Assembly (NCBI GenBank): GCA_012514785.1
Contig: JAAYZP010000031.1
Coordinates: forward strand, 1-7,362
Length of the DNA: 7,362 nucleotides
Source of the DNA: Propionibacterium sp.
GTDB taxonomy: Bacteria > Actinomycetota > Actinomycetes > Propionibacteriales > Propionibacteriaceae
Direction of reading: 5' to 3'
The notes beneath the pieces are model-generated. The model did not search any database. It was not told where the DNA came from and saw nothing but the letters and a program-made list of their open reading frames with translations. Positions 1 through 7,362 of this stretch are shown piece after piece. Positions within the stretch are counted from its first letter, which is position 1. Each line of letters begins with the position of its first letter. The translations under genes were made by a program, and so were the position numbers.

Positions 1-1709
1 AACAGCCAGTAGCGCTGCGCCATGGGAAGTCGCTCCGCGGGCTCCGCGGTGAGGACCTCACCGTCGATGGACACGTCATAGGTCTGCGGGTCCACGTGGA
101 TCTCGGGCGTGGCGGTGTTGTGCTTGAGGTCCGCCTTCGAGATGTTGCGCGTGTTGCGGACCGCGTAGGCCCGCTTGGTCAGACCTAGCGTCTCCGGAAC
201 GCCCGCCTCCACTGCCGCCTGCGAGGTGAACACCACGCTGGTGTTCGCGCGCGCACGGCCGTGAGCACCGAACTGGGTGCGCATCGTGCGGGGCTGGGGC
301 GTGGTGATCGAGCCGTTGGCATCACCCATCAGCGCCATGGCCACCATGCCGCCCTTGATGATGCGGTCGGGCTTGGTGCCGAAGAACTTCGGATCCCACA
401 GCACGAGGTCGGCGAGCTTGCCCACCTCGACCGAGCCCACCTCTTCGGAGATGCCGTGCGCGATCGCGGGGTTGATCGTGTACTTCGCCACGTAGCGCAT
501 GATCCGCTCGTTGTCGTTGTACTCCGAATCCGCGCCGAGCGAACCGCGCTGGTGCTTCATGGCGTCGGCCACCTGCCAGGTGCGGGTTACGACCTCACCG
601 ATCCGGCCCATGGCCTGGGAGTCGGAGGACACGATCGCGAACACGCCCATATCCTGCAGAACGTCCTCCGCACCCATCGTCTCCGCACGGATCCGCGAGT
701 CGGCGAACGCGACGTCCTCGGGAATGTCCTTGCGCAGGTGGTGGGTCTCCATGAGCATGTCAAGGTGCTCGGCGATGGTGTTCTGGGTGAAGGGGAGGGT
801 GGGGTTCGTCGAAGCGGGCATGATGTTGGGCAGCCCGGCGATCGCGATGATGTCCGGAGCGTGTCCACCACCGGCACCTTCCGTGTGGAACGTGTGGATG
901 ACCCGGCCGGCGATGGCATCGATCGTGTCCTGGAGGAAACCGCTCTCGTTCAGGGTGTCGGTGTGGATCGCAACCTGGACGTCGTACTCATCGGCCACCT
1001 TGAGCGCCGTGTCGATGCAGCTCGGGGTCGAGGCCCAGTCCTCGTGCACCTTGAGGCCCAGTGCGCCGGCGCGGATCTGCTCCGCGATCACCTCGGTCTT
1101 GGAGCCGTGGCCCTTGCCGAACAGCCCGATGTTGATCGGGAACTCATCCGTGGCTTCGAGCATCCGCTGGATCCACCACTCGCCGGGGGTGATGGTGGTC
1201 GCCATCGTGCCTTCGGCGGGGCCGGTGCCTCCACCGATGAGGGTGGTCACACCGGAGGAGAGGGCCACGTGGATCTGGTCGGTGGCGATGAAGTGGATGT
1301 GGGTGTCGATGCCGCCGGCGGTGAGGATCTTGCCCTCACCCGCGATGATCTCGGTGGACACGCCGATGACGATGTCCACGCCGTCCTGCGTATCGGGGTT
1401 GCCGGCCTTCCCGATTGCGAAGATGCGACCATCGCGGAGTGCCACGTCGGCCTTGTAGATGCCGGTGTAGTCGACGATGAGGGCGTTGGTGATGACCGTG
1501 TCGGGGATGCCCTCCTCGCGGAGGTGCTGGGAGTTCGCACCCATGCCGTCACGAATGGTCTTGCCGCCGCCGAACACGGCTTCCTCGCCGTAGACGGCCT
1601 TGTCCTCGGTGACGTATGCGAACAGATCGGTGTCACCGAGCCGTACGGAGTCTCCGGTGGTGGGACCGTAGAGGTCGGTGTACTGCTTGCGCGAAAGAGT
1701 CTGACTCAT
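1..1709 (-). CDS. ureC: Urease alpha subunit (UreC), last codon and stop cut off by the window edge
   Basis: Catalytic subunit of cytosolic nickel urease, which hydrolyses urea to ammonia and carbamate. The reading frame starts at ATG 1709 (MSQTLSRKQYTDLYGPTTGD) behind AGGAGAGG with a 7-nt spacer, and is open for 569 codons. It ends in LPMAQRYWL plus a partial TT codon, and family members end about here with a final Phe, so almost nothing is missing. Nickel ligands and catalytic residues are all visible: His137 and His139 (THIHF), Lys220 (the carbamylated lysine, LKVHED), His222, His249 (AIHTDT), His275 (FHTEGAGGGHAPD), His323 and Arg339 on the flap, and Asp363 (SSDSQAMGR). Numbering is 3 higher than in Klebsiella aerogenes UreC. 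The flap Cys (Klebsiella Cys319) is Thr322 here, in METHHL. Codon use is less GC-biased than in the genes to the right: 22 of the first 30 codons end in G or C. Identification is certain; whether an intact accessory set follows cannot be seen. Confidence 0.98.
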   Translation of the reverse strand, partial: MSQTLSRKQYTDLYGPTTGDSVRLGDTDLFAYVTEDKAVYGEEAVFGGGKTIRDGMGANSQHLREEGIPDTVITNALIVDYTGIYKADVALRDGRIFAIGKAGNPDTQDGVDIVIGVSTEIIAGEGKILTAGGIDTHIHFIATDQIHVALSSGVTTLIGGGTGPAEGTMATTITPGEWWIQRMLEATDEFPINIGLFGKGHGSKTEVIAEQIRAGALGLKVHEDWASTPSCIDTALKVADEYDVQVAIHTDTLNESGFLQDTIDAIAGRVIHTFHTEGAGGGHAPDIIAIAGLPNIMPASTNPTLPFTQNTIAEHLDMLMETHHLRKDIPEDVAFADSRIRAETMGAEDVLQDMGVFAIVSSDSQAMGRIGEVVTRTWQVADAMKHQRGSLGADSEYNDNERIMRYVAKYTINPAIAHGISEEVGSVEVGKLADLVLWDPKFFGTKPDRIIKGGMVAMALMGDANGSITTPQPRTMRTQFGAHGRARANTSVVFTSQAAVEAGVPETLGLTKRAYAVRNTRNISKADLKHNTATPEIHVDPQTYDVSIDGEVLTAEPAERLPMAQRYWL

Positions 1710-1716
1710 CAGTAAT

Positions 1717-1724
1717 CCTCTCCT
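1717..1724 (-). promoter_or_regulatory. Ribosome binding site of ureC
   Basis: AGGAGAGG on the minus strand lies in the 17-nt gap between the ureAB stop (TAG, 1729-1727) and the ureC ATG, with a 7-nt spacer. The strong site suggests ureC is initiated independently rather than only by coupling to ureAB. Confidence 0.8.
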
Positions 1725-1726
1725 AT

Positions 1727-2380
1727 CTATTTCGCATCGTTGTCAATGGGGCCATCGAATTCGCCGTGGAAGCCGTGCACCACGCGCTTGCCGCCGTAGG
1801 CGACGAGGTTGACCTCGTGCGAGTCGCCCGGTTCGAAGCGGGCGGCGGTGCCAGCAGGGATGTCCAGGCGGAAGCCGGTGGCCTGTTCGCGGTCGAACTC
1901 CAGCGCGGGGTTGGTCTCTGCGAAGTGGTAGTGAGAGCCGACCTGGACGGGGCGGTCGCCGCCGTTGCGGACGGTCAGGGTGAGGGTCGGGAGCCCTTCA
2001 TTGATGACGACGTCGCTGTCCGAGAGGATGTATTCGCCCGGCACGATGCCGTTGCTCTTCGCCTCGGAGCCTGCCTTGGGGCGGATCGGGCGCTCCACCG
2101 GAATGAGCTTGGTGCCATCGGGGAAGGTCACCTCGACCTGAACCGTAGGAATGAGGTCAACGACCCCATCCATGACGTCCTCCTCGGTGAGGATCGTGGT
2201 GCCGTAGGTCATCAGGTCCGCGACGGTCCGGCCGTCGCGGGCGCCTTCCATCAGTTCGCACGTGATCAGCGCTACCGCTTCGGGGTGGTTGAGCTTCAAC
2301 CCACGCTCTTTCCGACGTCGAGCGACGTCCCCAGCGACGACGATCATTAGTTTTTCATGTTCGCGAGGTGTGATTCGCAC
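1727..2380 (-). CDS. ureAB: Urease gamma-beta fusion subunit (UreA and UreB in one chain)
   Basis: A 217-residue structural subunit of urease combining the gamma and beta chains. Residues 1-100 are UreA-like: it opens with RITPREHEKLM, has NHPEAVALITCELMEGARDG at 31-50, and reaches FPDGTKLIPVERPI near 99. Residues about 101-112 form a linker, and 113-217 are UreB-like (VPGEYILSD, GSHYHFAETNPALEFDRE at 148-165, IPAGTAARFEPGDSHEV). I place the start at GTG 2380 because it sits exactly where UreA proteins begin and has AAGGAG 7 nt upstream. An upstream in-frame ATG at 2434 would add 18 residues with no counterpart in UreA. The fusion resembles the UreA of Helicobacter pylori and gamma/beta fusions known in some actinobacteria. 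It is followed 17 nt later by ureC, so the two are surely co-transcribed. Only 16 of its first 30 codons end in G or C, the most AT-rich codon use in the window. Confidence 0.95.
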   Translation of the reverse strand: MRITPREHEKLMIVVAGDVARRRKERGLKLNHPEAVALITCELMEGARDGRTVADLMTYGTTILTEEDVMDGVVDLIPTVQVEVTFPDGTKLIPVERPIRPKAGSEAKSNGIVPGEYILSDSDVVINEGLPTLTLTVRNGGDRPVQVGSHYHFAETNPALEFDREQATGFRLDIPAGTAARFEPGDSHEVNLVAYGGKRVVHGFHGEFDGPIDNDAK

Positions 2381-2387
2381 TACGCAT

Positions 2388-2393
2388 CTCCTT
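2388..2393 (-). promoter_or_regulatory. Ribosome binding site deciding the ureAB GTG start
   Basis: AAGGAG on the minus strand, 7 nt before GTG 2380. An ATG at 2387-2385 lies in between but is out of frame with UreA. This site supports GTG 2380 over the upstream ATG at 2434. Confidence 0.8.
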
Positions 2394-2430
2394 GGTTGAG
2401 AAATACTTGGTGAGCCGGTTCGCTTTGGTG

Positions 2431-2444
2431 GCACTCAAGAGTGC
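2431..2444. repeat. 14-bp palindrome upstream of ureAB, candidate operator
   Basis: GCACTCAAGAGTGC consists of perfect 6-bp arms around a 2-bp centre. It lies 51 nt upstream of the ureAB GTG start. A 2-nt loop is too tight for a good RNA hairpin, so a site for a dimeric DNA-binding protein is the likelier reading. AGTGC recurs at once downstream (2446-2450). The arms match those of the CIRCE element, but the spacer is 2 rather than 9, so this is not CIRCE. The sequence is certain; its role is inference. Confidence 0.45.
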
Positions 2445-2640
2445 GCAGTGCAATGCTCCGCCCTGGGAACCGGATATCTAATGGCGGACTCTATCACGCA
2501 GCCATCGGGTCGGATGAGGGACCCCCACAAACATCTGATCCCACCCCGATCGATCCATCGCGGCCCGCCGGTTTCCCGGTGGACTGCGCTGTTTCGTGGA
2601 TACTGGTGGTCGGGCAGCAAGCCCGGTTCGGGGGAGTGCC

Positions 2641-3621
2641 ATGACCGACGTCGCCGACATCGAGAGCTACCGCGGCGAGCTGCGCCGCTACTGCTACCGC
2701 TACTTCGGCTGCTACGCCGAGGCTGAGGACGCCGTGCAGGAGACGTTCGTGCGGGCGTGGAAGCACCTGCAGGAGTTCGAGCGGCGCTCGTCGCTGCGGC
2801 GCTGGCTGTACGCGATCGCCACCAACGTCTGCCTGGACATGCGCGGCCACCGGCAGCGGCGCGCCCTGCCGATGGACCTGACCGGCCCGGGGGCCGTCCC
2901 CGACGATCTCCCCTCGCTCACGGTGTCGCCCGAGGCAACGTGGATCACCCCGATCGCCGACCACCACCTCGCCGCCGACCCGGCCGGCATCACCGAGCGG
3001 CGCGAGACCGTCCGTCTCGCCTTCATCACCGCGCTGCAGGCCCTCCCGCCCCGGCAACGCGTGGTGCTGATCCTGGCCGACGTGCTCGCCTGGTCGGCCA
3101 AGGAGTGCGCCGCCCTGCTGGACACGACGGTGGCCGCCGTCAACTCCGCCCTCGCGCGCGCCCGCACCACCCTCCGACGGCACGACCCCGCGGAGCCTGC
3201 CGCCTACGACGAGCAGCTGCTGACCAACTACGTCGCCGCGTTCGAGGCCTACGACGTCGACCGCCTCGTCGCCCTGCTCGCCGACGACGCGCGCTTCAGC
3301 ATGCCGCCCTACGACCTGTGGTTCCAGGGCACCGACGCCATCGAGGCCTGGTGGCGGGGCCCCGGCGAGGTGTGCCGCGGCTCGCGCACCATCGTCACGG
3401 GCGCGAACGGCCAGCCGGCCGTCGCCGTCTACCACCCGGTCGAATCTGATCCGGAGAGCGGGCAGCGGCGGTGGGACGCGTTCGCGGTCCACGTCCTCGA
3501 CGTCGCCCACGGCCGGATCGCGGCGATCACGCACTTCATGGGCTCGCATGTGTTCTCCGAATTCGGGCTGCCGACGTCGCTCGTCGGCTCGCCGCCGGAG
3601 CACTTTCCGCAACAGCGATGA
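2641..3621 (+). CDS. ECF RNA polymerase sigma factor, SigG family, with C-terminal SnoaL-like domain
   Basis: A 326-residue extracytoplasmic-function sigma factor that would direct RNA polymerase to a specific promoter set. Region sigma-2 spans about 8-75, with EAEDAVQETFVRAW at 27-40 and RRWLYAIATNVCLD at 53-66. Region sigma-4 spans about 122-178, with LPPRQRVVLILADVLAWSAK at 135-154 and LLDTTVAAVNSALARAR at 159-175, the signature of the SigG (TIGR02960) family. Residues about 188-305 resemble a SnoaL-like fold (FSMPPYDLWFQGTDAIEAWW, and later AFAVHVLDVAHGRIAAITHF). In sigma factors with such tails, the extra domain is thought to modulate activity in place of a classical anti-sigma factor, and none is encoded next door. 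The start is ATG 2641 behind GGGGGAG (2630-2636); an in-frame ATG at 2596 would add 15 residues outside the conserved domain. The gene is divergent from urease and followed by a reductase-fold gene 71 nt later. Its targets cannot be read from here; autoregulation is plausible. Confidence 0.93.
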   Translation: MTDVADIESYRGELRRYCYRYFGCYAEAEDAVQETFVRAWKHLQEFERRSSLRRWLYAIATNVCLDMRGHRQRRALPMDLTGPGAVPDDLPSLTVSPEATWITPIADHHLAADPAGITERRETVRLAFITALQALPPRQRVVLILADVLAWSAKECAALLDTTVAAVNSALARARTTLRRHDPAEPAAYDEQLLTNYVAAFEAYDVDRLVALLADDARFSMPPYDLWFQGTDAIEAWWRGPGEVCRGSRTIVTGANGQPAVAVYHPVESDPESGQRRWDAFAVHVLDVAHGRIAAITHFMGSHVFSEFGLPTSLVGSPPEHFPQQR

Positions 3622-3657
3622 GTTCCGGGCGCGAACGTCGTCTGATCAGTACAACCC

Positions 3658-3673
3658 GCGGCCACCAGGCCGC
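3658..3673 (+). repeat. GC hairpin between the sigma factor and reductase genes
   Basis: GCGGCC-ACCA-GGCCGC forms a perfect 6-bp G:C stem with a 4-nt loop, in the 71-nt gap after the sigma gene stop and ending 6 nt before the AAAGGA ribosome site of the next gene. There is no T-run after it, so it is not a classical intrinsic terminator. It could tune processing, stability or translation between the two cistrons. The inverted repeat is real; its function is unproven. Confidence 0.4.
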
Positions 3674-3692
3674 CCACCGAAAGGAATGATCC

Positions 3693-4238
3693 ATGTCCCG
3701 CACCACCACCGCCCACCTCTTCCACTCGGTCGACGGCGTCGTCGAGCACCCGCACCTGTGGCAGTTCGACGCGTTCGGCCCCGAGGACGGCCAGCGCATG
3801 AACGAGGCGCTCGCGCCCGTCACCGACACCGTCATCGGCCGCAAACTCTGGGAGGAGTGGTCCGAATACTGGCCCGGCGCCGACGACCCGTTCGGCCAGT
3901 GGGTCAACCCGATCCACAAGCACGTCATCGGCTCCTCGCTGCCGTCCGAACTGCCGTGGAACAGCACGCCCGTCGTCGGGGATCCGATCGAACACGTCCG
4001 CAGCCTGCGCGAGCAGGAGGGCGGCACGATCGCCGTCCTCGGCGGCATCGAGACGGTCCGTTCGCTGTTCCTGGCCGGCCTCATCGACGTACTGACGCTC
4101 ACCACCCACCCGGTGGTGGCGGGGGAGGGCCGTCGGCTCTTCGACGGCGTCCCCACCGCGAGGCTGCGCCTGCTGGAGGTGCGGCAGACCTCGTCGGGCA
4201 ACGCCGTCCTCACCTATGGGCTGCGCACCGACGGCTGA
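3693..4238 (+). CDS. Dihydrofolate reductase-family protein (RibD C-terminal-like)
   Basis: A 181-residue cytosolic protein with the dihydrofolate reductase/RibD C-terminal fold, in which relatives bind NADPH; its substrate is unknown. Visible landmarks are the opening strand TTTAHLFHSVDGVVE (4-18), VIGRKLWEEW (47-56), the segment KHVIGSSL...W.ST around 76-92, a glycine-rich turn VLGGIETVRSLFLAGLID (115-132) and TLTTHPVVAGEGRRLF (135-150), which is typical of this family. The length matches the family's usual 180-200 residues. It starts at ATG 3693 with AAAGGA 7 nt upstream. It follows the ECF sigma gene on the same strand, so it is probably co-transcribed with it or a target of it. Codon use is extreme: all of the first 30 codons end in G or C. 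It should not be read as folate-pathway DHFR, since many members act on other small molecules or have no known activity. Confidence 0.88.
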   Translation: MSRTTTAHLFHSVDGVVEHPHLWQFDAFGPEDGQRMNEALAPVTDTVIGRKLWEEWSEYWPGADDPFGQWVNPIHKHVIGSSLPSELPWNSTPVVGDPIEHVRSLREQEGGTIAVLGGIETVRSLFLAGLIDVLTLTTHPVVAGEGRRLFDGVPTARLRLLEVRQTSSGNAVLTYGLRTDG

Positions 4239-4247
4239 CCGGCAGGG

Positions 4248-4250
<3 letters not shown>
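4236..4250. repeat. Short inverted repeat joining two convergent stop codons
   Basis: TGACC-GGCAG-GGTCA places the TGA stop of the reductase gene in the left arm and the TGA stop of the ABC-F gene (minus strand) in the right arm. The stem is only 5 bp with a 5-nt loop and no T-tract on either strand. It may slow polymerase at the convergent ends, but evidence for a terminator is weak. No better terminator is visible in the 9-nt gap between the genes. Confidence 0.25.
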
Positions 4251-6009
<1,759 letters not shown>

Positions 6010-6020
<11 letters not shown>

Positions 6021-6783
6021 GCATCGCCTTGTGCGCGCCCTTCATGTTGATGGGCCCCTTCGGGATGGGGGCCTTCGGGCGGATCGCGTCCAGCGAGCGG
6101 AGGCGGTTCCTCGTCTCGTTGATCTGCGTGGGGCTGAGCTGCTTGGGCAGCTTCTTGATGTGGTCGGCGAGCTTGTCCAGCGGCACGCGGCCGTCGCCCT
6201 TGCCCAGCTGGACGACCTGCGTCTGGACGCCGTAGAGCACCTGGTCGTGCTTCTTCTTCTCGCTCGCGAGCAGGGCCTTCAGCCGCCCGGGCTCGCCGTC
6301 GCCCACCAGGATCAGGCCGCCGGGGCCCAGCGTGCGGTGGACGGCGTCGTAGCTCTTCGTGACGGCGATGCCGGGCGTGGAGTGCCACTTCTTGTTCAGC
6401 ATGCCGAGCGCGACCTCGCCGGCTCCGGGCTGGTCCTCGTAGCGCTTGTAGGCGCCCTTGCGCGCGCGGCGCGTGAATACGAGCATCATGACGAGGAAGC
6501 CCGTCATGACCGACATCAGGCTCCAGAGCGCGAAGCTGATCCACGAGCCCCAGGCCAGCCAGATGGTGAGCCCGAGGACGATGAGGAAGGGGATCGCGAA
6601 CGAGAGCGCGAGGATGAGGCCGAGCTTCGGGTCGTGTTGCTTGGTGACCTTGTAGACCTCGACCATCTGGCGCGTACGGCCCCAGTCGTCGGGGTTGGTC
6701 GAGTGCTTCTTGCGGAGCTTCTCCGCCTGTGCCTCAGCCTTCTGCTTGGCCGCAAGTGCCTTGGCCTTCTCGCTCTTTGCCAT
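6010..6783 (-). CDS. DUF4191 family membrane protein
   Basis: A 257-residue protein of the actinobacterial DUF4191 family, of unknown function, characteristically encoded next to lipA as here. The N-terminus is highly basic and alanine-rich (MAKSEKAKALAAKQKAEAQA), probably helical. Two hydrophobic segments at about 53-76 and 80-104 form a membrane hairpin, followed by FTRRARKG, whose positive charges suggest the large C-terminal part is cytoplasmic. That part contains GPGGLILVGDGEPGRLKALL (153-172), then a Lys/Pro-rich tail ending KGAHKAMRGR. It starts at ATG 6783, 17 nt after the lipA stop, with only a weak AGAAAG upstream, and overlaps the ABC-F gene by 11 nt. Family assignment rests on recognition of the conserved pattern and on the lipA neighbour; no function should be inferred. 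Confidence 0.88.
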
Positions 6784-6800
6784 GGTCGCTTTCTAATGGA

Positions 6801-7362
6801 TCAGGATTGTTTGCGCGCTTCCATCGCGGTGCGGTAAAGCCGGCCCGCGCGGTAGGACGACCGGACCAGCGGCCCGGACAGCACCCCAGCGTATCCGATC
6901 TCCTTCGCTTCCTCCGCCAACTCGTCGAACTCCTGTGGCGTGACCCAGCGGTCGACAGGCAGCAGGGTGGCGTCGGGGCGTAGGTACTGCGTGATGGTGA
7001 TGATCTCGGCGCCGGCGTCGTGGAGGTCCTGCAGCGCGCCGGAGATCTCCTCGCGGGTCTCGCCCATGCCGAGGATGAGGTTGGACTTCGTCACGAGGCC
7101 CTGCTCCTTCGACATCGTGAGCACATCGAGCGAGCGGTCGTAGCGGAAGCCGGGGCGGATGCGCTTGAAGATCCGCGGGACGGTCTCGACGTTGTGCGCG
7201 AACACCTCGGGCTTCGCGTCGAACAGCTTCTGCAGCAGTTCGGCCTTGCCGGAGAAGTCGGGCGCCAGCATCTCGACGCCGACGCCCGGGTTGGCGGCGT
7301 GGATCTGTCGGATCGTCTCGGCGTAGAGCCAGGCGCCCTCGTCGGGGAGGTCGTCGCGCGCG
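6801..7362 (-). CDS. lipA: Lipoyl synthase (LipA), C-terminal part
   Basis: Radical-SAM enzyme that inserts two sulfurs into octanoyl groups on lipoyl domains of the pyruvate and 2-oxoglutarate dehydrogenases and the glycine cleavage system. The window holds the last 186 residues of a protein usually 300-330 long; the N-terminal part with the two CX(n)C cluster motifs lies beyond the right edge. Visible family landmarks are VEMLAPDFSGK, FAHNVETVPR, IRPGFRYDRSLDVL, KSNLILGMGETREE, ITQYLRPD and the terminal SGPLVRSSYRAGRLY. The Ser in the RSSY motif (6852-6863) is the known non-cysteine ligand of the auxiliary iron-sulfur cluster and is intact. It is followed 17 nt later by the DUF4191 gene on the same strand, suggesting a shared transcript. 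Confidence 0.97.
   Translation of the reverse strand, partial: ARDDLPDEGAWLYAETIRQIHAANPGVGVEMLAPDFSGKAELLQKLFDAKPEVFAHNVETVPRIFKRIRPGFRYDRSLDVLTMSKEQGLVTKSNLILGMGETREEISGALQDLHDAGAEIITITQYLRPDATLLPVDRWVTPQEFDELAEEAKEIGYAGVLSGPLVRSSYRAGRLYRTAMEARKQS

Larger units (their letters stand above)
2381..2640. promoter_or_regulatory. Divergent intergenic region between ureAB and the ECF sigma factor gene
   Basis: No coding sequence is supported in these 260 bp; the short ORFs here match nothing I recognise. It must hold the promoter of the urease genes on the minus strand and very likely that of the sigma factor on the plus strand. GGGAACC at 2465-2471 on the plus strand resembles the GGAAC-type -35 element of ECF promoters and could be an autoregulatory site, but I could not find a convincing -10 at the right spacing. 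I also found no clear housekeeping promoter for urease. The region contains a 14-bp palindrome (2431-2444) and four copies of CCGGTT/AACCGG (2415, 2468, 2568, 2623). It also marks the change from relaxed to strongly GC-biased codon use. Confidence 0.6.

Noticed and set aside
261..1715. Long plus-strand open frame (484 codons) and a second one at 499-1458
   Set aside because: They lie antisense to ureC, whose protein is unmistakable; the His/Gly/Asp/Val-rich translation is typical of a shadow frame in high-GC DNA.
2381..2434. Upstream ATG at 2434 as the ureAB start
   Set aside because: It adds 18 residues absent from UreA proteins, while GTG 2380 has a good AAGGAG and matches the conserved N-terminus.
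2431..2444. CIRCE heat-shock operator (HrcA site)
   Set aside because: The arms GCACTC/GAGTGC match but the spacer is 2 bp rather than 9, the flanking TTA/TAA is missing, and the neighbour is not a chaperone gene.
2507..2524. GGGTC...GACCC stem in the intergenic region
   Set aside because: Only 5 bp with an 8-nt loop and no T-tract; expected by chance in GC-rich DNA.
2580..2606. Housekeeping promoter TGGACT / GATACT before the sigma gene
   Set aside because: The spacer is only 13 nt and both boxes are imperfect.
2494..3612. 372-codon minus-strand open frame opposite the sigma factor gene
   Set aside because: Antisense to a clear SigG-family protein; Arg/Gly/Val-rich shadow with no recognisable domain.

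Overview
The window looks like chromosomal DNA from a high-GC actinobacterium (Actinomycetota). The support is the strong C/G preference at third codon positions in most genes, the neighbouring lipA and DUF4191 genes, and a SigG-type ECF sigma factor carrying a SnoaL-like tail. I cannot name the genus from sequence alone. Every long ORF is explained by six genes, and I see no tRNA, rRNA, CRISPR array, insertion sequence or phage gene.

Left part, minus strand (about 1-2380): the structural genes of a nickel urease. A fused gamma-beta subunit gene (ureAB, GTG start at 2380) is followed after a 17-nt gap by ureC, the catalytic alpha subunit. ureC runs off the left edge with probably only its last codon and stop missing. 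Accessory genes (ureE, F, G, D) would be expected beyond the left edge. All nickel-site and catalytic residues I could check are present, but the flap cysteine of classical ureases is threonine here. Codon use in these two genes is clearly less GC-biased than in the genes to the right.

Middle (2381-2640): a 260-bp divergent intergenic region. It holds a 14-bp palindrome and four copies of the hexamer CCGGTT/AACCGG, and it is the best place to look for promoters and operators.

Centre, plus strand (2641-4238): a SigG-family ECF sigma factor with a C-terminal SnoaL-like domain, then a small dihydrofolate reductase-fold (RibD C-terminal-like) protein, probably one transcription unit. There is a GC-rich hairpin between them. 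They converge on the next gene with only 9 nt between the stop codons.

Right part, minus strand (4248-7362): the 3' part of lipA (lipoyl synthase), then a DUF4191 membrane protein, then an Uup-like ABC-F ATPase. The gaps are 17 nt and an 11-nt overlap, so this is likely one operon.

I do not see a convincing undescribed system. The most notable items are the sigma factor/reductase pair, the repeated hexamer and palindrome between the sigma factor and urease genes, the compositional break at that junction, and the Cys-to-Thr change in the urease flap.
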